Origin: JAGVPT01 sp963772165
Lineage (GTDB): Bacteria > Bacteroidota > Ignavibacteria > UBA10030 > UBA8401
Assembly (NCBI GenBank): GCA_963772165.1
Contig: CAVYWA010000009.1
Location: 372,001 to 436,000, forward strand
DNA: 64,000 bases
Reading direction: 5' to 3'
The notes beneath the pieces were generated by a model that saw only the letters and a program-made list of their open reading frames with translations, was not told the origin of the DNA and did not search any database. A program made the translations under genes and the position numbers. Shown piece by piece: positions 17,281 to 26,908 of this stretch. Position 1 is the first letter of the stretch. Every line of letters begins with the position of its first letter.

Positions 17281-19272
17281 ATGGTATTTAAAGAAAAAAC
17301 CGAGCGCGCGTGCTGGCGGCAGGCTCGATTCCTCATCTATGCCATCTACATTTGCCGGCAAGCGGCTTTTAGTCAGCATCCTTTTGTTCCAGAACCCGAG
17401 CAACAGCTGATGAACAAATTTGAATTTGAGAAATCCGCTTATGAACAACGGCAGACGGAGTCGGCGGCGAGCAGCTGGTTCGATGTCACGTACTATGGCT
17501 TAAATTTGAACCTCTCCACAAACCCGGGATATTTGAAAGGAGATGTCAGTATCGTCGGAATTTGCCGTCAGGACAATTCGCCGTCACTTACACTCGACCT
17601 CATGAATACGATGCACATCGATTCGGTTCTGGTGAACGGTCAAGAATGTTCGTTTATGCAATTCAGCAGTTCATTCGATATTACGTTGGATCATTCGTAC
17701 CAATCGGGCGAGATTCTTTCGGCGGACGTCTTTTACGAAGGAACTCCGGTTCCCACGGGATTCGGGAGTTTTGAATTCAGTTCTCATTCCGGTGTGCCGT
17801 GGGTATATTCGCTCAGCGAGCCGTACGGGGCGCGCGACTGGTGGCCGTGTAAAAACAGCCAGAGCGACAAAGCCGATTCGGCCGACATCACGGTTACGTG
17901 CGATTCAACCTTCAAAGTTGCGTCCGAGGGAGTACTTGCCTCAGTGGTCAATCATAATAACGGAACAGCGACGTACCGTTGGAAAGAGCGTTACCCAATT
18001 GCATCCTACCTCATTTCTATTGCAGTGACAAACTACACTCAGTTTTCAAACTGGTTCCGGTATTCAACAACCGATTCGATGGAAGTGCTCAATGATGTCC
18101 TTCCCGAAGACTACTCGACCGCCATTGCGGTCCTTCCCCGCGTTGTTGATATGCTGTCCATCTATTCTAACCTCTTCGGGCTCTATCCCTTCATCAAAGA
18201 AAAATACGGCCATGCGGAATTCGCAAGCGGAGGCATGGAACATCAAACCATGACCTCCATCGGCACATTCGACGAGCAAGTCGTTGCACACGAACTTGCA
18301 CATCAATGGTTCGGGGATAAGATCACATGCAGAACATGGTCGGATCTTTGGCTTCATGAGGGTTTCGCGGTGTATTGTACAGCTCTCTATCTTGAAAAAG
18401 AATACGGCGAGGCATCGTACTGGAATTACATCAATCTTCAGACCGAAGCGGCCATGTCGGCAACGGGAGAGGTCGGAGATCCCGACACGTCGACGGCTCA
18501 AACTCTTTTTAATTACGACCTGGTTTACGGGAAAGGAGCGTCTGTGCTGCACATGCTTCGGCACGTGCTGGGCGACAGCATTTTTTTCAGATCCCTTTAT
18601 GCCTACGCAAACCAACCTTCTCTGCAATATTCCACGGCCACGACGAAAGATTTGGAGTCGGCCTGCGAGAGCACATCCGGCAAAAGCCTCAGTTACTTTT
18701 TTCAGGAATGGATCTACGGAGAAAGCTATCCTATTTATCAGTATTCGTGGAGCTGGAATTCTGCGGGAGATTCATCCGCCGTGACCATCAACATTGGTCA
18801 ACTCCCGGGCCGGCAGAATCCTGCGTTCTTCACCATGCCGATCGACGTTCGCATTCTCTCCCCGGGCAGGGACACAACCGTCAGCGTCTTCGACAATGCA
18901 CAAAGTCAGAGTTTCGCGATAAATTTTCCCGCGAGGCCCACGTCTGTTCTTCTCGACCCCGACGGGTGGGTTGTCAAGCTTGCCTACCCGGCATCAGATA
19001 TTCCCCCGTCGAACTACTCCCTTGAACAAAACTATCCCAACCCGTTTAATGCGTCGACATCAATTAAATACCAGCTTTCCCATTCAGCCTATGTGACGCT
19101 TAAAATCTATGATCTGTTAGGACGGGAAGTTGCAACCCTGGTCGACGCGCAACAACTACCGGGCAGTTACGAGTATCCTTGGTCCGGCCAAAATTTCTCC
19201 AGCGGCGTCTATTTTTACCAGCTTGCCGCCGGCAGCATCCATTTGCAGAAAAAAATGATTTTATTAAAATAA
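17281..19272 (+). CDS. Secreted M1-family aminopeptidase with T9SS C-terminal sorting tail
   Basis: A 663-residue zinc aminopeptidase. The exopeptidase motif appears as GGMEHQTM, the zinc motif HELAHQWFGDK is near residue 337, and the third ligand is in WLHEGFAVYC. The last 85 residues are a T9SS sorting domain (NYSLEQNYPNPFNASTSIKY...LLGREVATLV...SSGVYFYQLAAG), so the enzyme is expected to be exported through the outer membrane. A GAGG ribosome site lies 8 bases before 17281. The first 40 residues in frame do not make a convincing signal peptide, whereas an ATG at 17339 in another frame encodes MPSTFAGKRLLVSILLF and then stops at 17410. A frameshift near 17390 is therefore suspected and the true start is uncertain. 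Confidence 0.88.
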   Translation: MVFKEKTERACWRQARFLIYAIYICRQAAFSQHPFVPEPEQQLMNKFEFEKSAYEQRQTESAASSWFDVTYYGLNLNLSTNPGYLKGDVSIVGICRQDNSPSLTLDLMNTMHIDSVLVNGQECSFMQFSSSFDITLDHSYQSGEILSADVFYEGTPVPTGFGSFEFSSHSGVPWVYSLSEPYGARDWWPCKNSQSDKADSADITVTCDSTFKVASEGVLASVVNHNNGTATYRWKERYPIASYLISIAVTNYTQFSNWFRYSTTDSMEVLNDVLPEDYSTAIAVLPRVVDMLSIYSNLFGLYPFIKEKYGHAEFASGGMEHQTMTSIGTFDEQVVAHELAHQWFGDKITCRTWSDLWLHEGFAVYCTALYLEKEYGEASYWNYINLQTEAAMSATGEVGDPDTSTAQTLFNYDLVYGKGASVLHMLRHVLGDSIFFRSLYAYANQPSLQYSTATTKDLESACESTSGKSLSYFFQEWIYGESYPIYQYSWSWNSAGDSSAVTINIGQLPGRQNPAFFTMPIDVRILSPGRDTTVSVFDNAQSQSFAINFPARPTSVLLDPDGWVVKLAYPASDIPPSNYSLEQNYPNPFNASTSIKYQLSHSAYVTLKIYDLLGREVATLVDAQQLPGSYEYPWSGQNFSSGVYFYQLAAGSIHLQKKMILLK

Positions 19273-19357
19273 TTAAAACGGCGAAGGCGATCGGAGGAAG
19301 AAAATTCAAGCAATCGCCTCATCACTTCGTCCGGGCATTCATTATTGTGAGGAATCG

Positions 19358-20281
19358 ATGAAGGGCTTTCCAGCGAACCGTATCTCTATTCTCTTTGTTT
19401 TATTTTTCCTTTTCACCAATGCCTCTTTTCCGCGCGGCAAGAATCCGTATGGTGCTGACGATGCGACAAACACAGGCCATTACAATATGCATTTTAAGAA
19501 AGCAGATTATCATCTCGGCAAGTTCGAGTTTGAAGAATCGTTACGCGAATGCACGGAAGCTCTGAAATACAAGCCGGATGATTTCCTCGTTCGTGCGATG
19601 ATGTGCCTCGATTATTACGAACTGGCCGAAAAACTTGATGCAAATAAATCGGAAGATAAAGAAAGGAAGATTGCCATTTATGACACGATGGTCGTCATCG
19701 CTGAAGAAGGAATACGCTATGCTCCGGACAAAGGCGAATGTTATTTCATGCGGGGTCTGGCCAATGCGCGCCGGGCGACGACAAAAGGGATATTTTCGGA
19801 ATTATTTACAGCAAAGCAAATTGAAAACGATTGGCTCATCTCGGTAAACCGAAAATCCGATTACACTACTCCGAACGGCGAAAATCTTCAGGCATCAAGC
19901 TGCGTGGCGTTAGGAGTGTATTACCGCCTTTGTCCGACATTTTTTATGCTCAGATGGATTTTTGGGATCAGCGGCGACCTTGACAAAGCCGTATACTATT
20001 GCAGAAGGGCGTATGAGCTCGATTCCACAAGGATAGAAATTGTCAAGGAATACGGTGTTGCGCTGATCACGCGCGGGTTGGACACAAAAAATAATGCGGA
20101 CATCGAGGAAGGAAAAGAATATTTACGAAAAGTCCCCACTCTTCCATTGCGGCTGGATACCGACAACATCGATATTGAACACAGTAAAATGCTGCTCAAC
20201 GATATCAGCCTTTGCCCCGGATATTCTCGGGACGAACAACAGGATGTCTCGGAAGAAGCATTTAAGAAAACGAACCAGTGA
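19358..20281 (+). CDS. Exported TPR-repeat protein of unknown function
   Basis: A 307-residue protein with a hydrophobic leader (ISILFVLFFLFTNASFPRG) and a GAGG ribosome site just before the ATG. Tetratricopeptide-like helices run from about residue 40 (FKKADYHLGKFEFEESLRECTEALKYKPDD), with a second set around GDLDKAVYYCRRAYELDSTRIEIVKEYGVAL. TPRs mediate protein contacts, and similar exported proteins occur beside surface or secretion genes. It follows the T9SS-tailed peptidase by 85 bases on the same strand, but a shared function is only a guess. Confidence 0.8.
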   Translation: MKGFPANRISILFVLFFLFTNASFPRGKNPYGADDATNTGHYNMHFKKADYHLGKFEFEESLRECTEALKYKPDDFLVRAMMCLDYYELAEKLDANKSEDKERKIAIYDTMVVIAEEGIRYAPDKGECYFMRGLANARRATTKGIFSELFTAKQIENDWLISVNRKSDYTTPNGENLQASSCVALGVYYRLCPTFFMLRWIFGISGDLDKAVYYCRRAYELDSTRIEIVKEYGVALITRGLDTKNNADIEEGKEYLRKVPTLPLRLDTDNIDIEHSKMLLNDISLCPGYSRDEQQDVSEEAFKKTNQ

Positions 20282-20313
20282 CGAGCGATTGTTAAACAAT
20301 CCTGCATGTTTAT

Positions 20314-20382
20314 ACCGCCAAGGCGCCAAGCTCGCCAATATTTCCGACAACAAGACTCTTGGCGTTCTCTGCGTCTTGTGCC
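20314..20382. repeat. CGCCAAG-type intergenic palindrome
   Basis: ACCGCCAAGGCGCCAAG is mirrored by CTTGGCGTTCTCTGCGTCTTG about 40 bases later. It lies between the convergent TPR and RND genes and resembles the elements at 43291, 49796 and 62809. Confidence 0.65.
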
Positions 20383-20416
20383 GAAGGCATCACTTCGTGA
20401 GCGGTTGACCGCGAGA

Positions 20417-23400
20417 TTATAGGTCTTCTCCAGATATTTTTCCTGCGGCTTCCAATCCCTTCAACCGCAACTCTTCCAACTTTTCCTTGCTGTAAGCGAT
20501 TCGCGTAATAGTAATGAAGAGCACCGGAACGATGAAGATCGCCAGCGTCGTTGCAGAGAGCATCCCTCCGAGAACCGTCCATCCGATCGTTGCTCTCGCC
20601 TGTGCCCCCGCGCCTTCAGCAAATGCCAACGGCGACACGCCGAAAATGAATGCCATCGATGTCATGAGAATCGGGCGCAAGCGCAGCTTTACCGCTTCGA
20701 GAGTTGCTTCGATCATCGGCATGCCCCGGTCAACACGCTCTTTAGCAAACTCTACAATAAGGATGGCGTTCTTTGCAGCAAGACCTATCAATGTGATCAA
20801 ACCGATTTGCGCATAGACGTTATCGCTCAACCGGGGAATCAGAACAAGAGTCAGAATAGCGCCGAATGCTCCGATAGGAACGGCCAGCAAAACCGCGAAC
20901 GGCACGGACCAGCTTTCATACAACGCGGTAAGGAAAAGGAACACAAACAGCATCGACGTTGCGAAGATCGTTATCGTGCTGCTTCCTGCGTTGATTTCTT
21001 CCCGCGATAAACCTGAAAATTCGTAGCCGTAATCGGACGGCAGGACTTTTGCCGCCACGTCCCGCAATGCGATAATCGCCTCACCGCTGCTGTACCCCGG
21101 AGCGGCATTCCCGTTAATTTCCGCCGTTCGGAAGAGGTTGTAATGCGAAATCATCGGAGCGCTTTCGGTAACCCTGTACGTGGTCAGCGTGCTCAAAGGA
21201 ATCATTTCGCCGGCCGAGTTCTTGACGTAGTATTGAGACATGTTCTGAATGTCCGCACGGTACGACGTATCAGCCTGCGCAACCACGTGAAAGTTACGGC
21301 CGTAGATTGAGAAGTCGTTCACATAGCGGCTGCCGAGAAAGGTTTGTATCGTCGAGTACACGTCCGAGATGGAAATTCCTAATTTCTTGCATTTCTCCCT
21401 GTCGACATCCAGTTGGAATCCCGGCGTGCGCGCGGTGAAGAAAGAGAAGACGCGGCTCAACTCCGGCCGCTTGTTTGCTTCGGCGACAAACGTTTGAACC
21501 ACATTCTCAAATTGTTTGATGTCATCGGTGCTCTCATGCTGCTCCAACTCAAACGAGAAGCCCCCTGTCTGTCCCAGGCCCGGAATGGCGGGAGGCGAGA
21601 TCACAACAACATTCGCACTCTTGATGGCCGAAAGCTTCTGCTGCAGCGTGGCGATTAAAGAAGCTAGCTGCAAGGATTTGTCCGTCCGCTCATCCCAGGG
21701 CTTCAACTGTGCGAAGATCGTGCCGCTGTTTGATTTTGTCGCAAAGGTTATAGCGTTCAATCCCCCCAACGCTGCAAAGTGAGCGATACCCGGAGTCGTT
21801 TTCAAAATATCCATCATGGAATTTAACGCTTCCAGGCTTCTGGTTGTCGATGACGCTTCAGGCAATTCAAACGTGATGTACAAACGCCCTTCGTCTTCCG
21901 TCGGAATAAATCCTGTCGGTTTGCTCTTGAACAAAATACCTGTACCCACGAAAAGACAAATCAACAGGATGATGACAACGGGAGCTTTTTCGATACACTT
22001 CTTGACACCCGATGAATACGAATTTGTCGTCCGTTGAAACCATTCGTTGAATCTAAAGAAGAGCCCATTGAGGCCTTTCGAGTTGGCGCCGACCACGGTA
22101 GGTTTCAAAAAAAGAGAGCACAACGCGGGAGTGAGCGACAACGCGATGAATGCCGAAATGAGAACGGAAATGGCAATCGTGATCGCGAATTGTTGATATA
22201 ATCTCCCGACGATTCCGGGCAAGAAACCGACAGGCACAAATACTGCGGCAAGGATCAATGCAATCGCTATGACAGGGCCTGAAATATCTTTCATGGCATT
22301 GTGCGTGGCTTCCTTTGCGGTCATATTTTCGTGGTCGATATAATGCTGAACGGCTTCGACGACAATGATCGCATCGTCCACAACAATACCGATGGCCAGC
22401 ACAAAACCGAACATCGTCAGTGTATTGATCGTAAAACCGAGCGGAAGAAAAAATGCAAATGTGCCGATAATGGAAACCGGGATCGCAAGCACCGGGATCA
22501 ACGTTGCACGCCAGCTCTGGAGGAATAAAAAGACGACGAGAACAACAAGCCCGAGAGCCTCAATCAGCGTCCACACGACTTCGTTGATCGACACCTTCAC
22601 CACGGAGACCGATTCAAAAGGGACAACATAATCAACATCTTTTGGAAACGATTTTTTTAAACCGTCCATGACGGCGTAGACGCCTTTTGCAACTTCGAGC
22701 GCATTGCTCCCGGGAGCCTGATAGACGAGCAAATACGATCCCCTTTTGCCGTCAACAAATGAATTGCTTGCATAACTGAATTTGCCGAGCTGAACGCGGG
22801 CGACGTCTTGCAAGTGAACTGCGGATCCTTCACTGGGATTGGCACGGACAATAATATTCCGAAACTGCTCTTCCGAATTCAACCGGCTATTCGTGAAAAC
22901 CGAGTATTCGAACGCCTGGCCGCTCCCCTGAGGGGGTGCGCCGACGGAACCTGCCGCAATTTGCAGGTTCTGTTCCGCCAAGGCATTTACAACATCGTTC
23001 GCCGTAAGGCCGAGTTGAGCAAGCTTATCGGGCTGCAGCCAGATACGCATGCTGAAATCATCCGCGCGCGTGAAAACATCGCCGACGCCGTCGACCCGCA
23101 GCAGCGCATCTCTCACAAAAATATTCGTATAGTTGTCCAGGAAAGTAACGCCGTGCGTTCCACCGGGGGAGTAAATTGCGACAAGCATCAGGATACTCGG
23201 ATTTCGTTTCCTCGTGGTCAAACCGAGCCGCTTGACATCATCGGGGAGTTGAGGTGTGGCGATACCGACTCTATTCTGGATATCAAGCGCCGCAATATTC
23301 GGGTCCGTTCCGACATTCAATGTGACGGTGATCGTGCTGTGCCCATCGCTCGTGCTGTTGCCTTGCATGTACGCCATGCCGGGCGTGCCGTTTACCTGGG

Positions 23401-23602
23401 ATTCAATCGGCGTCGTGACGGTTTGTTCCACGGTTTGCGCATCGGCGCCGTTGTAGATCCCCGTGATCTGAACTGTCGGCGGCGTAATATCAGGGTACTG
23501 GCTGATCGGCAATTTGGAAATAGCCAGGATACCATTCAAGACGATAACAATAGAAATCACGATAGCTGTTACCGGTCTCTTAATAAACAGATCTGCAATC
23601 AT
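20417..23602 (-). CDS. RND (HAE1/AcrB-type) multidrug efflux permease
   Basis: A 1061-residue inner-membrane proton-driven pump that captures hydrophobic drugs from the periplasm and inner membrane. It begins with the family start MIADLFIKRPVTAIVISIVIVLNG. The proton-relay Asp pair is in GIVVDDAIIVVEAV, with the partner region GLAAKNAILIVEFAKE. Large periplasmic loops follow helices 1 and 7, and the length is standard. It is the last gene of a three-gene operon (TolC-like, adaptor, permease), 19 bases after the adaptor. The wording is that of HAE1 drug exporters, not heavy-metal CusA types. The specific substrates cannot be read. Confidence 0.95.
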   Translation of the reverse strand: MIADLFIKRPVTAIVISIVIVLNGILAISKLPISQYPDITPPTVQITGIYNGADAQTVEQTVTTPIESQVNGTPGMAYMQGNSTSDGHSTITVTLNVGTDPNIAALDIQNRVGIATPQLPDDVKRLGLTTRKRNPSILMLVAIYSPGGTHGVTFLDNYTNIFVRDALLRVDGVGDVFTRADDFSMRIWLQPDKLAQLGLTANDVVNALAEQNLQIAAGSVGAPPQGSGQAFEYSVFTNSRLNSEEQFRNIIVRANPSEGSAVHLQDVARVQLGKFSYASNSFVDGKRGSYLLVYQAPGSNALEVAKGVYAVMDGLKKSFPKDVDYVVPFESVSVVKVSINEVVWTLIEALGLVVLVVFLFLQSWRATLIPVLAIPVSIIGTFAFFLPLGFTINTLTMFGFVLAIGIVVDDAIIVVEAVQHYIDHENMTAKEATHNAMKDISGPVIAIALILAAVFVPVGFLPGIVGRLYQQFAITIAISVLISAFIALSLTPALCSLFLKPTVVGANSKGLNGLFFRFNEWFQRTTNSYSSGVKKCIEKAPVVIILLICLFVGTGILFKSKPTGFIPTEDEGRLYITFELPEASSTTRSLEALNSMMDILKTTPGIAHFAALGGLNAITFATKSNSGTIFAQLKPWDERTDKSLQLASLIATLQQKLSAIKSANVVVISPPAIPGLGQTGGFSFELEQHESTDDIKQFENVVQTFVAEANKRPELSRVFSFFTARTPGFQLDVDREKCKKLGISISDVYSTIQTFLGSRYVNDFSIYGRNFHVVAQADTSYRADIQNMSQYYVKNSAGEMIPLSTLTTYRVTESAPMISHYNLFRTAEINGNAAPGYSSGEAIIALRDVAAKVLPSDYGYEFSGLSREEINAGSSTITIFATSMLFVFLFLTALYESWSVPFAVLLAVPIGAFGAILTLVLIPRLSDNVYAQIGLITLIGLAAKNAILIVEFAKERVDRGMPMIEATLEAVKLRLRPILMTSMAFIFGVSPLAFAEGAGAQARATIGWTVLGGMLSATTLAIFIVPVLFITITRIAYSKEKLEELRLKGLEAAGKISGEDL

Positions 23603-23621
23603 GACATTTCCTGTTGGGGGA

Positions 23622-24767
23622 TTATTTACTCTGGACGGCCGCTACACTTGGCTGTGTCGCTGCGGGAATGACGGCAACCGGGGAATTATCCCGTAGCTTC
23701 TGGACTCCCTCCGTGACGATTTGTTCTCCGACCTGCAGTCCGGTTTTAACAATAACCATGTCGTTGATGCTTTTTCCCAAACCAATTCTCCGCTGAGAGA
23801 CTTTGTTATTATCGATCACGTACACAAAGTACTCTCCCATCTGTTCCACGACGGCCTTATAGGGAATAAGCAGACTTTCGGCTGAACTGTTGGCTTGCAC
23901 TCGAAGATTACACGTAAGACCTGCCCGTAAAATATTTTTCGCGTTGGGGAATATCACTCGTATCCGAATCGTCCCTGTCTGTGAATCGACCGAACGGTCC
24001 AAGAAGCTAAGATGCCCCACGGACGGGTACACGGTTTGATCAGGAAGAACCATGGTGAACGTTGAATCCCGCAGGCTGTCGCCCGCCTGCAACAATTGAG
24101 TGAATCGGCTGATTTGCTTCTCATCGACGGCGCAATCAACGGCCATGGGATCGTCCGATGAAAGAGTGTTCAGCAGCGTTTGCCCTGCCACCACCGATGA
24201 CCCGAGCTTTACGGATGAAATCCCGATGGTGCCGTCGAACGGCGCGACGATGATTGAATACCGAAGGTTCGTCTGTACATTTTTTACGTTCGCCTCTAGG
24301 GACGCAACCTGCATTTTAGCCGACTGTAAATCTGCCTGCGCATGCTCTAATGTTTGCCTTGCAACGGCGTCCCTCTTCGCAAGGTCGCGGTATCTATCGG
24401 CATCCTGCTGGGCTTTTGCGAGCGTTGATTTCGCCGCGTTGAGGTTGGCAATCGCCTGGTCGTACGCTGCCTTGTATTGCTGCTGATCGATTGCATACAA
24501 TTTCATCCCCTTGTTGATGTGCTGCCCGTCTTTGAAATAGATATCCGTTACGTACCCCGATACTTCAGACCTGACCTCAACCTGATTTATCGCAGTGACC
24601 GTTGCGGGATATTCATCATAGTACGCAGCCGTTCCCAATTTTACTTCATAGGCAGCGACCTGTACCGGTGGAGGCGCCTTTTGCCCGGCACCTTTGCTGT
24701 CGCCGCAACCGGCAAGGACAAGGGAGATGGTACATAAAAAACATAGCAAGCGTAGTGTATTGTTCAT
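23622..24767 (-). CDS. RND efflux periplasmic adaptor (AcrA/MexA-type lipoprotein)
   Basis: A 381-residue membrane-fusion protein that bridges the RND pump and the outer-membrane channel. A lipobox (LVLAGCGDS) marks it as lipid-anchored in the inner membrane. The barrel-sandwich half-motif EVRSEVSGYVTDIYFKDGQHINKG is followed by a coiled-coil hairpin (residues about 95-160, YDQAIANLNAAKSTLAKAQQDADRY) and IIVAPFDGTIGISSVKLGSSV. It sits between the TolC-like gene (39-base gap) and the permease. Confidence 0.95.
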   Translation of the reverse strand: MNNTLRLLCFLCTISLVLAGCGDSKGAGQKAPPPVQVAAYEVKLGTAAYYDEYPATVTAINQVEVRSEVSGYVTDIYFKDGQHINKGMKLYAIDQQQYKAAYDQAIANLNAAKSTLAKAQQDADRYRDLAKRDAVARQTLEHAQADLQSAKMQVASLEANVKNVQTNLRYSIIVAPFDGTIGISSVKLGSSVVAGQTLLNTLSSDDPMAVDCAVDEKQISRFTQLLQAGDSLRDSTFTMVLPDQTVYPSVGHLSFLDRSVDSQTGTIRIRVIFPNAKNILRAGLTCNLRVQANSSAESLLIPYKAVVEQMGEYFVYVIDNNKVSQRRIGLGKSINDMVIVKTGLQVGEQIVTEGVQKLRDNSPVAVIPAATQPSVAAVQSK

Positions 24768-24806
24768 AGGAGAAATGGATAATGATTAAATTTCGGACTC
24801 TCTTGC

Positions 24807-26189
24807 TTATTGATATTGAAGAGTCCCGAGTGCTTTCTGAACGTCCAATTTGCTGCTCAACACCTGGTATAACGCATTCGTATGATTTACCTGTGCCGCA
24901 CGGAGGTCGGTTTCGGCCGAGATGACTTCAAGATACGTTTTTGTGCCTGCCCTGTATTGAAGCTGGATGGTTTCATAAACATCCTTCGCGAGTTCAAGAT
25001 TCTCTTTCAGGACGTGATAGTTGTTCAAATCACTTTTGTAGTTTGCAAGAGCATCAGTATATTCCGTGTTGACAGAGTTTTTCAACGAGATGAAGTCGTA
25101 GTCGAACCGCTCCAGCTCTAGCTGCGCTTGTTTTATTTCCTGATACCGTTTTCCCCCTTCAAAAACAGGGAAGGACAGCTGCAGGCCGACAAACGAGCTG
25201 GGGTAATTTGCATTATAGAGCTGCGCATATCCGGTGCTCATATAATTGAAGCTGTAGCTGCCGTACAATGTGAGCGAAGGGAGAAAACTCCACTCATAGT
25301 AATCAAGATTGTCTTCTTGCAACCGTTTTTGTGTTTCCAGCGATTGGTACTCAATCCTGTTTTCGTAATGAACCGTTTGAGTTGTATCGAGCAGAGCTTC
25401 ACGCTCCATCTGTCCGCTGTTGTACGCCAGCCTCAATTCGGCATTCGGAGGATAACCCATTTGCTCCTTCAAAAAAGCATACCGTGCTTTCAGAAATTCT
25501 TCGCTTTGCCTTTTCTCCGCTTTTGCGTTGTTAAGCAGGATCGTGGCCCTTTTATAATCCGTTTTGTCTGCAACGCCCCCTTTGTATTGATCGTAAGCGT
25601 CCTTCAAACTTCGCTCAAGACGCACAATGTCCTCATCGATCAATTCAATTTCTTCCTGCGTCACCAGCACCGCATAAAATGCTTTGCTTACATCTGCGGC
25701 AACTTCGATCTTATTTCCGATTGTCTGTTCTGCCGCACGCCGGCGCACGTCGCTCGCACTGCTGCTCGCCAGCAAGACATCTCTATTAAAAAGAGTTTGG
25801 GACAAAGAAAGCTGACCTGCTGAAACATTTGGCAAACCGGTTGCCACTTCCGTCAGTCCCCCCGCGATACCGATGGATGTCGGCACTTCGGGGAAATGCT
25901 GGATATAATAATTGAAATTAACCTGCGGATACCAATCGGCAAGTTTACTTTGAATCGATCTCTCCGTGATCTCTTCATCCATAAGAGATTTTTCCACCGA
26001 TGGCTGGTGTGCAAGAGCATAGTGCACACAATTTTGCAGTGTGGCTGCGCCTGAAATTGAATCCGAAGCAACGTGTGTTTGAGTGTAAACGGGGTGAAAG
26101 AGAGACATAAGAATGAACATCATCGAGCCCGCTCTCTTCGAGAATCCCTCTATTCGTTTCTTCCGTTCTTTGACAGCGTATTGATTCAT
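24807..26189 (-). CDS. TolC-family outer-membrane efflux channel
   Basis: A 460-residue outer-membrane factor, first gene of the RND operon. A signal peptide in the first 45 residues is followed by two copies of the helical OEP repeat, with long amphipathic coiled coils (around SKLADWYPQVNFNYYIQ and QEIKQAQLELERFDYDF) and short beta segments (SLTLYGSYSFNYMS). Together the three genes make a complete tripartite pump. No TetR, MarR or two-component regulator is adjacent. The upstream gap has no clear promoter that I can defend. Confidence 0.94.
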   Translation of the reverse strand: MNQYAVKERKKRIEGFSKRAGSMMFILMSLFHPVYTQTHVASDSISGAATLQNCVHYALAHQPSVEKSLMDEEITERSIQSKLADWYPQVNFNYYIQHFPEVPTSIGIAGGLTEVATGLPNVSAGQLSLSQTLFNRDVLLASSSASDVRRRAAEQTIGNKIEVAADVSKAFYAVLVTQEEIELIDEDIVRLERSLKDAYDQYKGGVADKTDYKRATILLNNAKAEKRQSEEFLKARYAFLKEQMGYPPNAELRLAYNSGQMEREALLDTTQTVHYENRIEYQSLETQKRLQEDNLDYYEWSFLPSLTLYGSYSFNYMSTGYAQLYNANYPSSFVGLQLSFPVFEGGKRYQEIKQAQLELERFDYDFISLKNSVNTEYTDALANYKSDLNNYHVLKENLELAKDVYETIQLQYRAGTKTYLEVISAETDLRAAQVNHTNALYQVLSSKLDVQKALGTLQYQ

Positions 26190-26518
26190 GTTAAACTATT
26201 TACGAAAGCAGAATGAATTATTTGAACCGTTTTTCGAGGAGGCAGGCTGCATCCTCAACATCTCTCTTCCAGGCCAACCGCCTCGAGTCAGGAGGACAGA
26301 CGTAAGCATTGGGATTTCCAGCAGGTTTCCCGGCAAAACCTTTTCATCCCTTCCGTTGAGCTATTGACCCACGGTGAGTTTCGCGTTCTTTGCTACTTGG
26401 ATTGGCAATGAGTAGTTAATTTCGCAATTTTTCCTGTGAAATTCAACCGAGAAACATCTTAGAACCATACAACATTACATGAGCAAGGCGACCCACAGCC
26501 GGCATCGAAAATTAAGCA
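26190..26518. other. Intergenic region upstream of the RND operon, no gene seen
   Basis: These 329 bases presumably hold the RND operon promoter. I find no coding frame, hairpin terminator or convincing operator. No regulator remnant is recognisable either. Confidence 0.5.
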
Positions 26519-26899
26519 TCAAACCAATACCACGGCAATGATTGCAACAACTCCTCCAATAAGAACAGCACCCAGTGTAATCCGGTTTCCCTTCTTCTTA
26601 TCTTTCGTTTTTGAAATTTCATCATCAATTTTCTGCATCTGTCCGATCGAGCCAAAATTGAAAACCCCAACGCGCGCAAACCCGGAGCAGAAATGGAAGT
26701 ATGCCTGCAAAAAACCGGAAGCGGACAACGCAGCCGGGAAGAAAACAAACAGCCGCCACCATGGATTTACGCCGGCCCACACAAGCGCAAGCAATAACAC
26801 AAGAGCGATGACAACGGAAACCCAGCCAAGTTTCCGGCGGCGGGCGGTTTCTTCCGGTCCTATATTGCACACACCGGGAACATATTCGATTTGAGCCAT
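26519..26899 (-). CDS. Small membrane protein of unknown function
   Basis: A 126-residue protein with about three hydrophobic segments (VVIALVLLLALVWAGV, LFVFFPAALSASGFLQAYFHF, LGAVLIGGVVAIIAVVLV), a conserved-looking N-terminus (VPGVCNIGPEETARRRKLG) and a charged loop EISKTKDKKKGN. The two Cys (CNIGPEE and HFCSGFARVG) could matter for redox or metal binding, but this is a guess. It starts 9 bases after the FMN reductase gene and forms an operon with it and the ArsR-type regulator. Confidence 0.75.
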   Translation of the reverse strand: MAQIEYVPGVCNIGPEETARRRKLGWVSVVIALVLLLALVWAGVNPWWRLFVFFPAALSASGFLQAYFHFCSGFARVGVFNFGSIGQMQKIDDEISKTKDKKKGNRITLGAVLIGGVVAIIAVVLV

Positions 26900-26908
26900 A
26901 GCTTTACC

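Noticed and set aside
22808..23671. 287-codon open frame on the plus strand
   Set aside because: Antisense to the RND permease N-terminal region and the adaptor end. Arg/His-rich shadow translation.
25128..25823. 231-codon open frame on the plus strand
   Set aside because: Antisense to the TolC-family gene. The hydrophobic look comes from complementing its codons.
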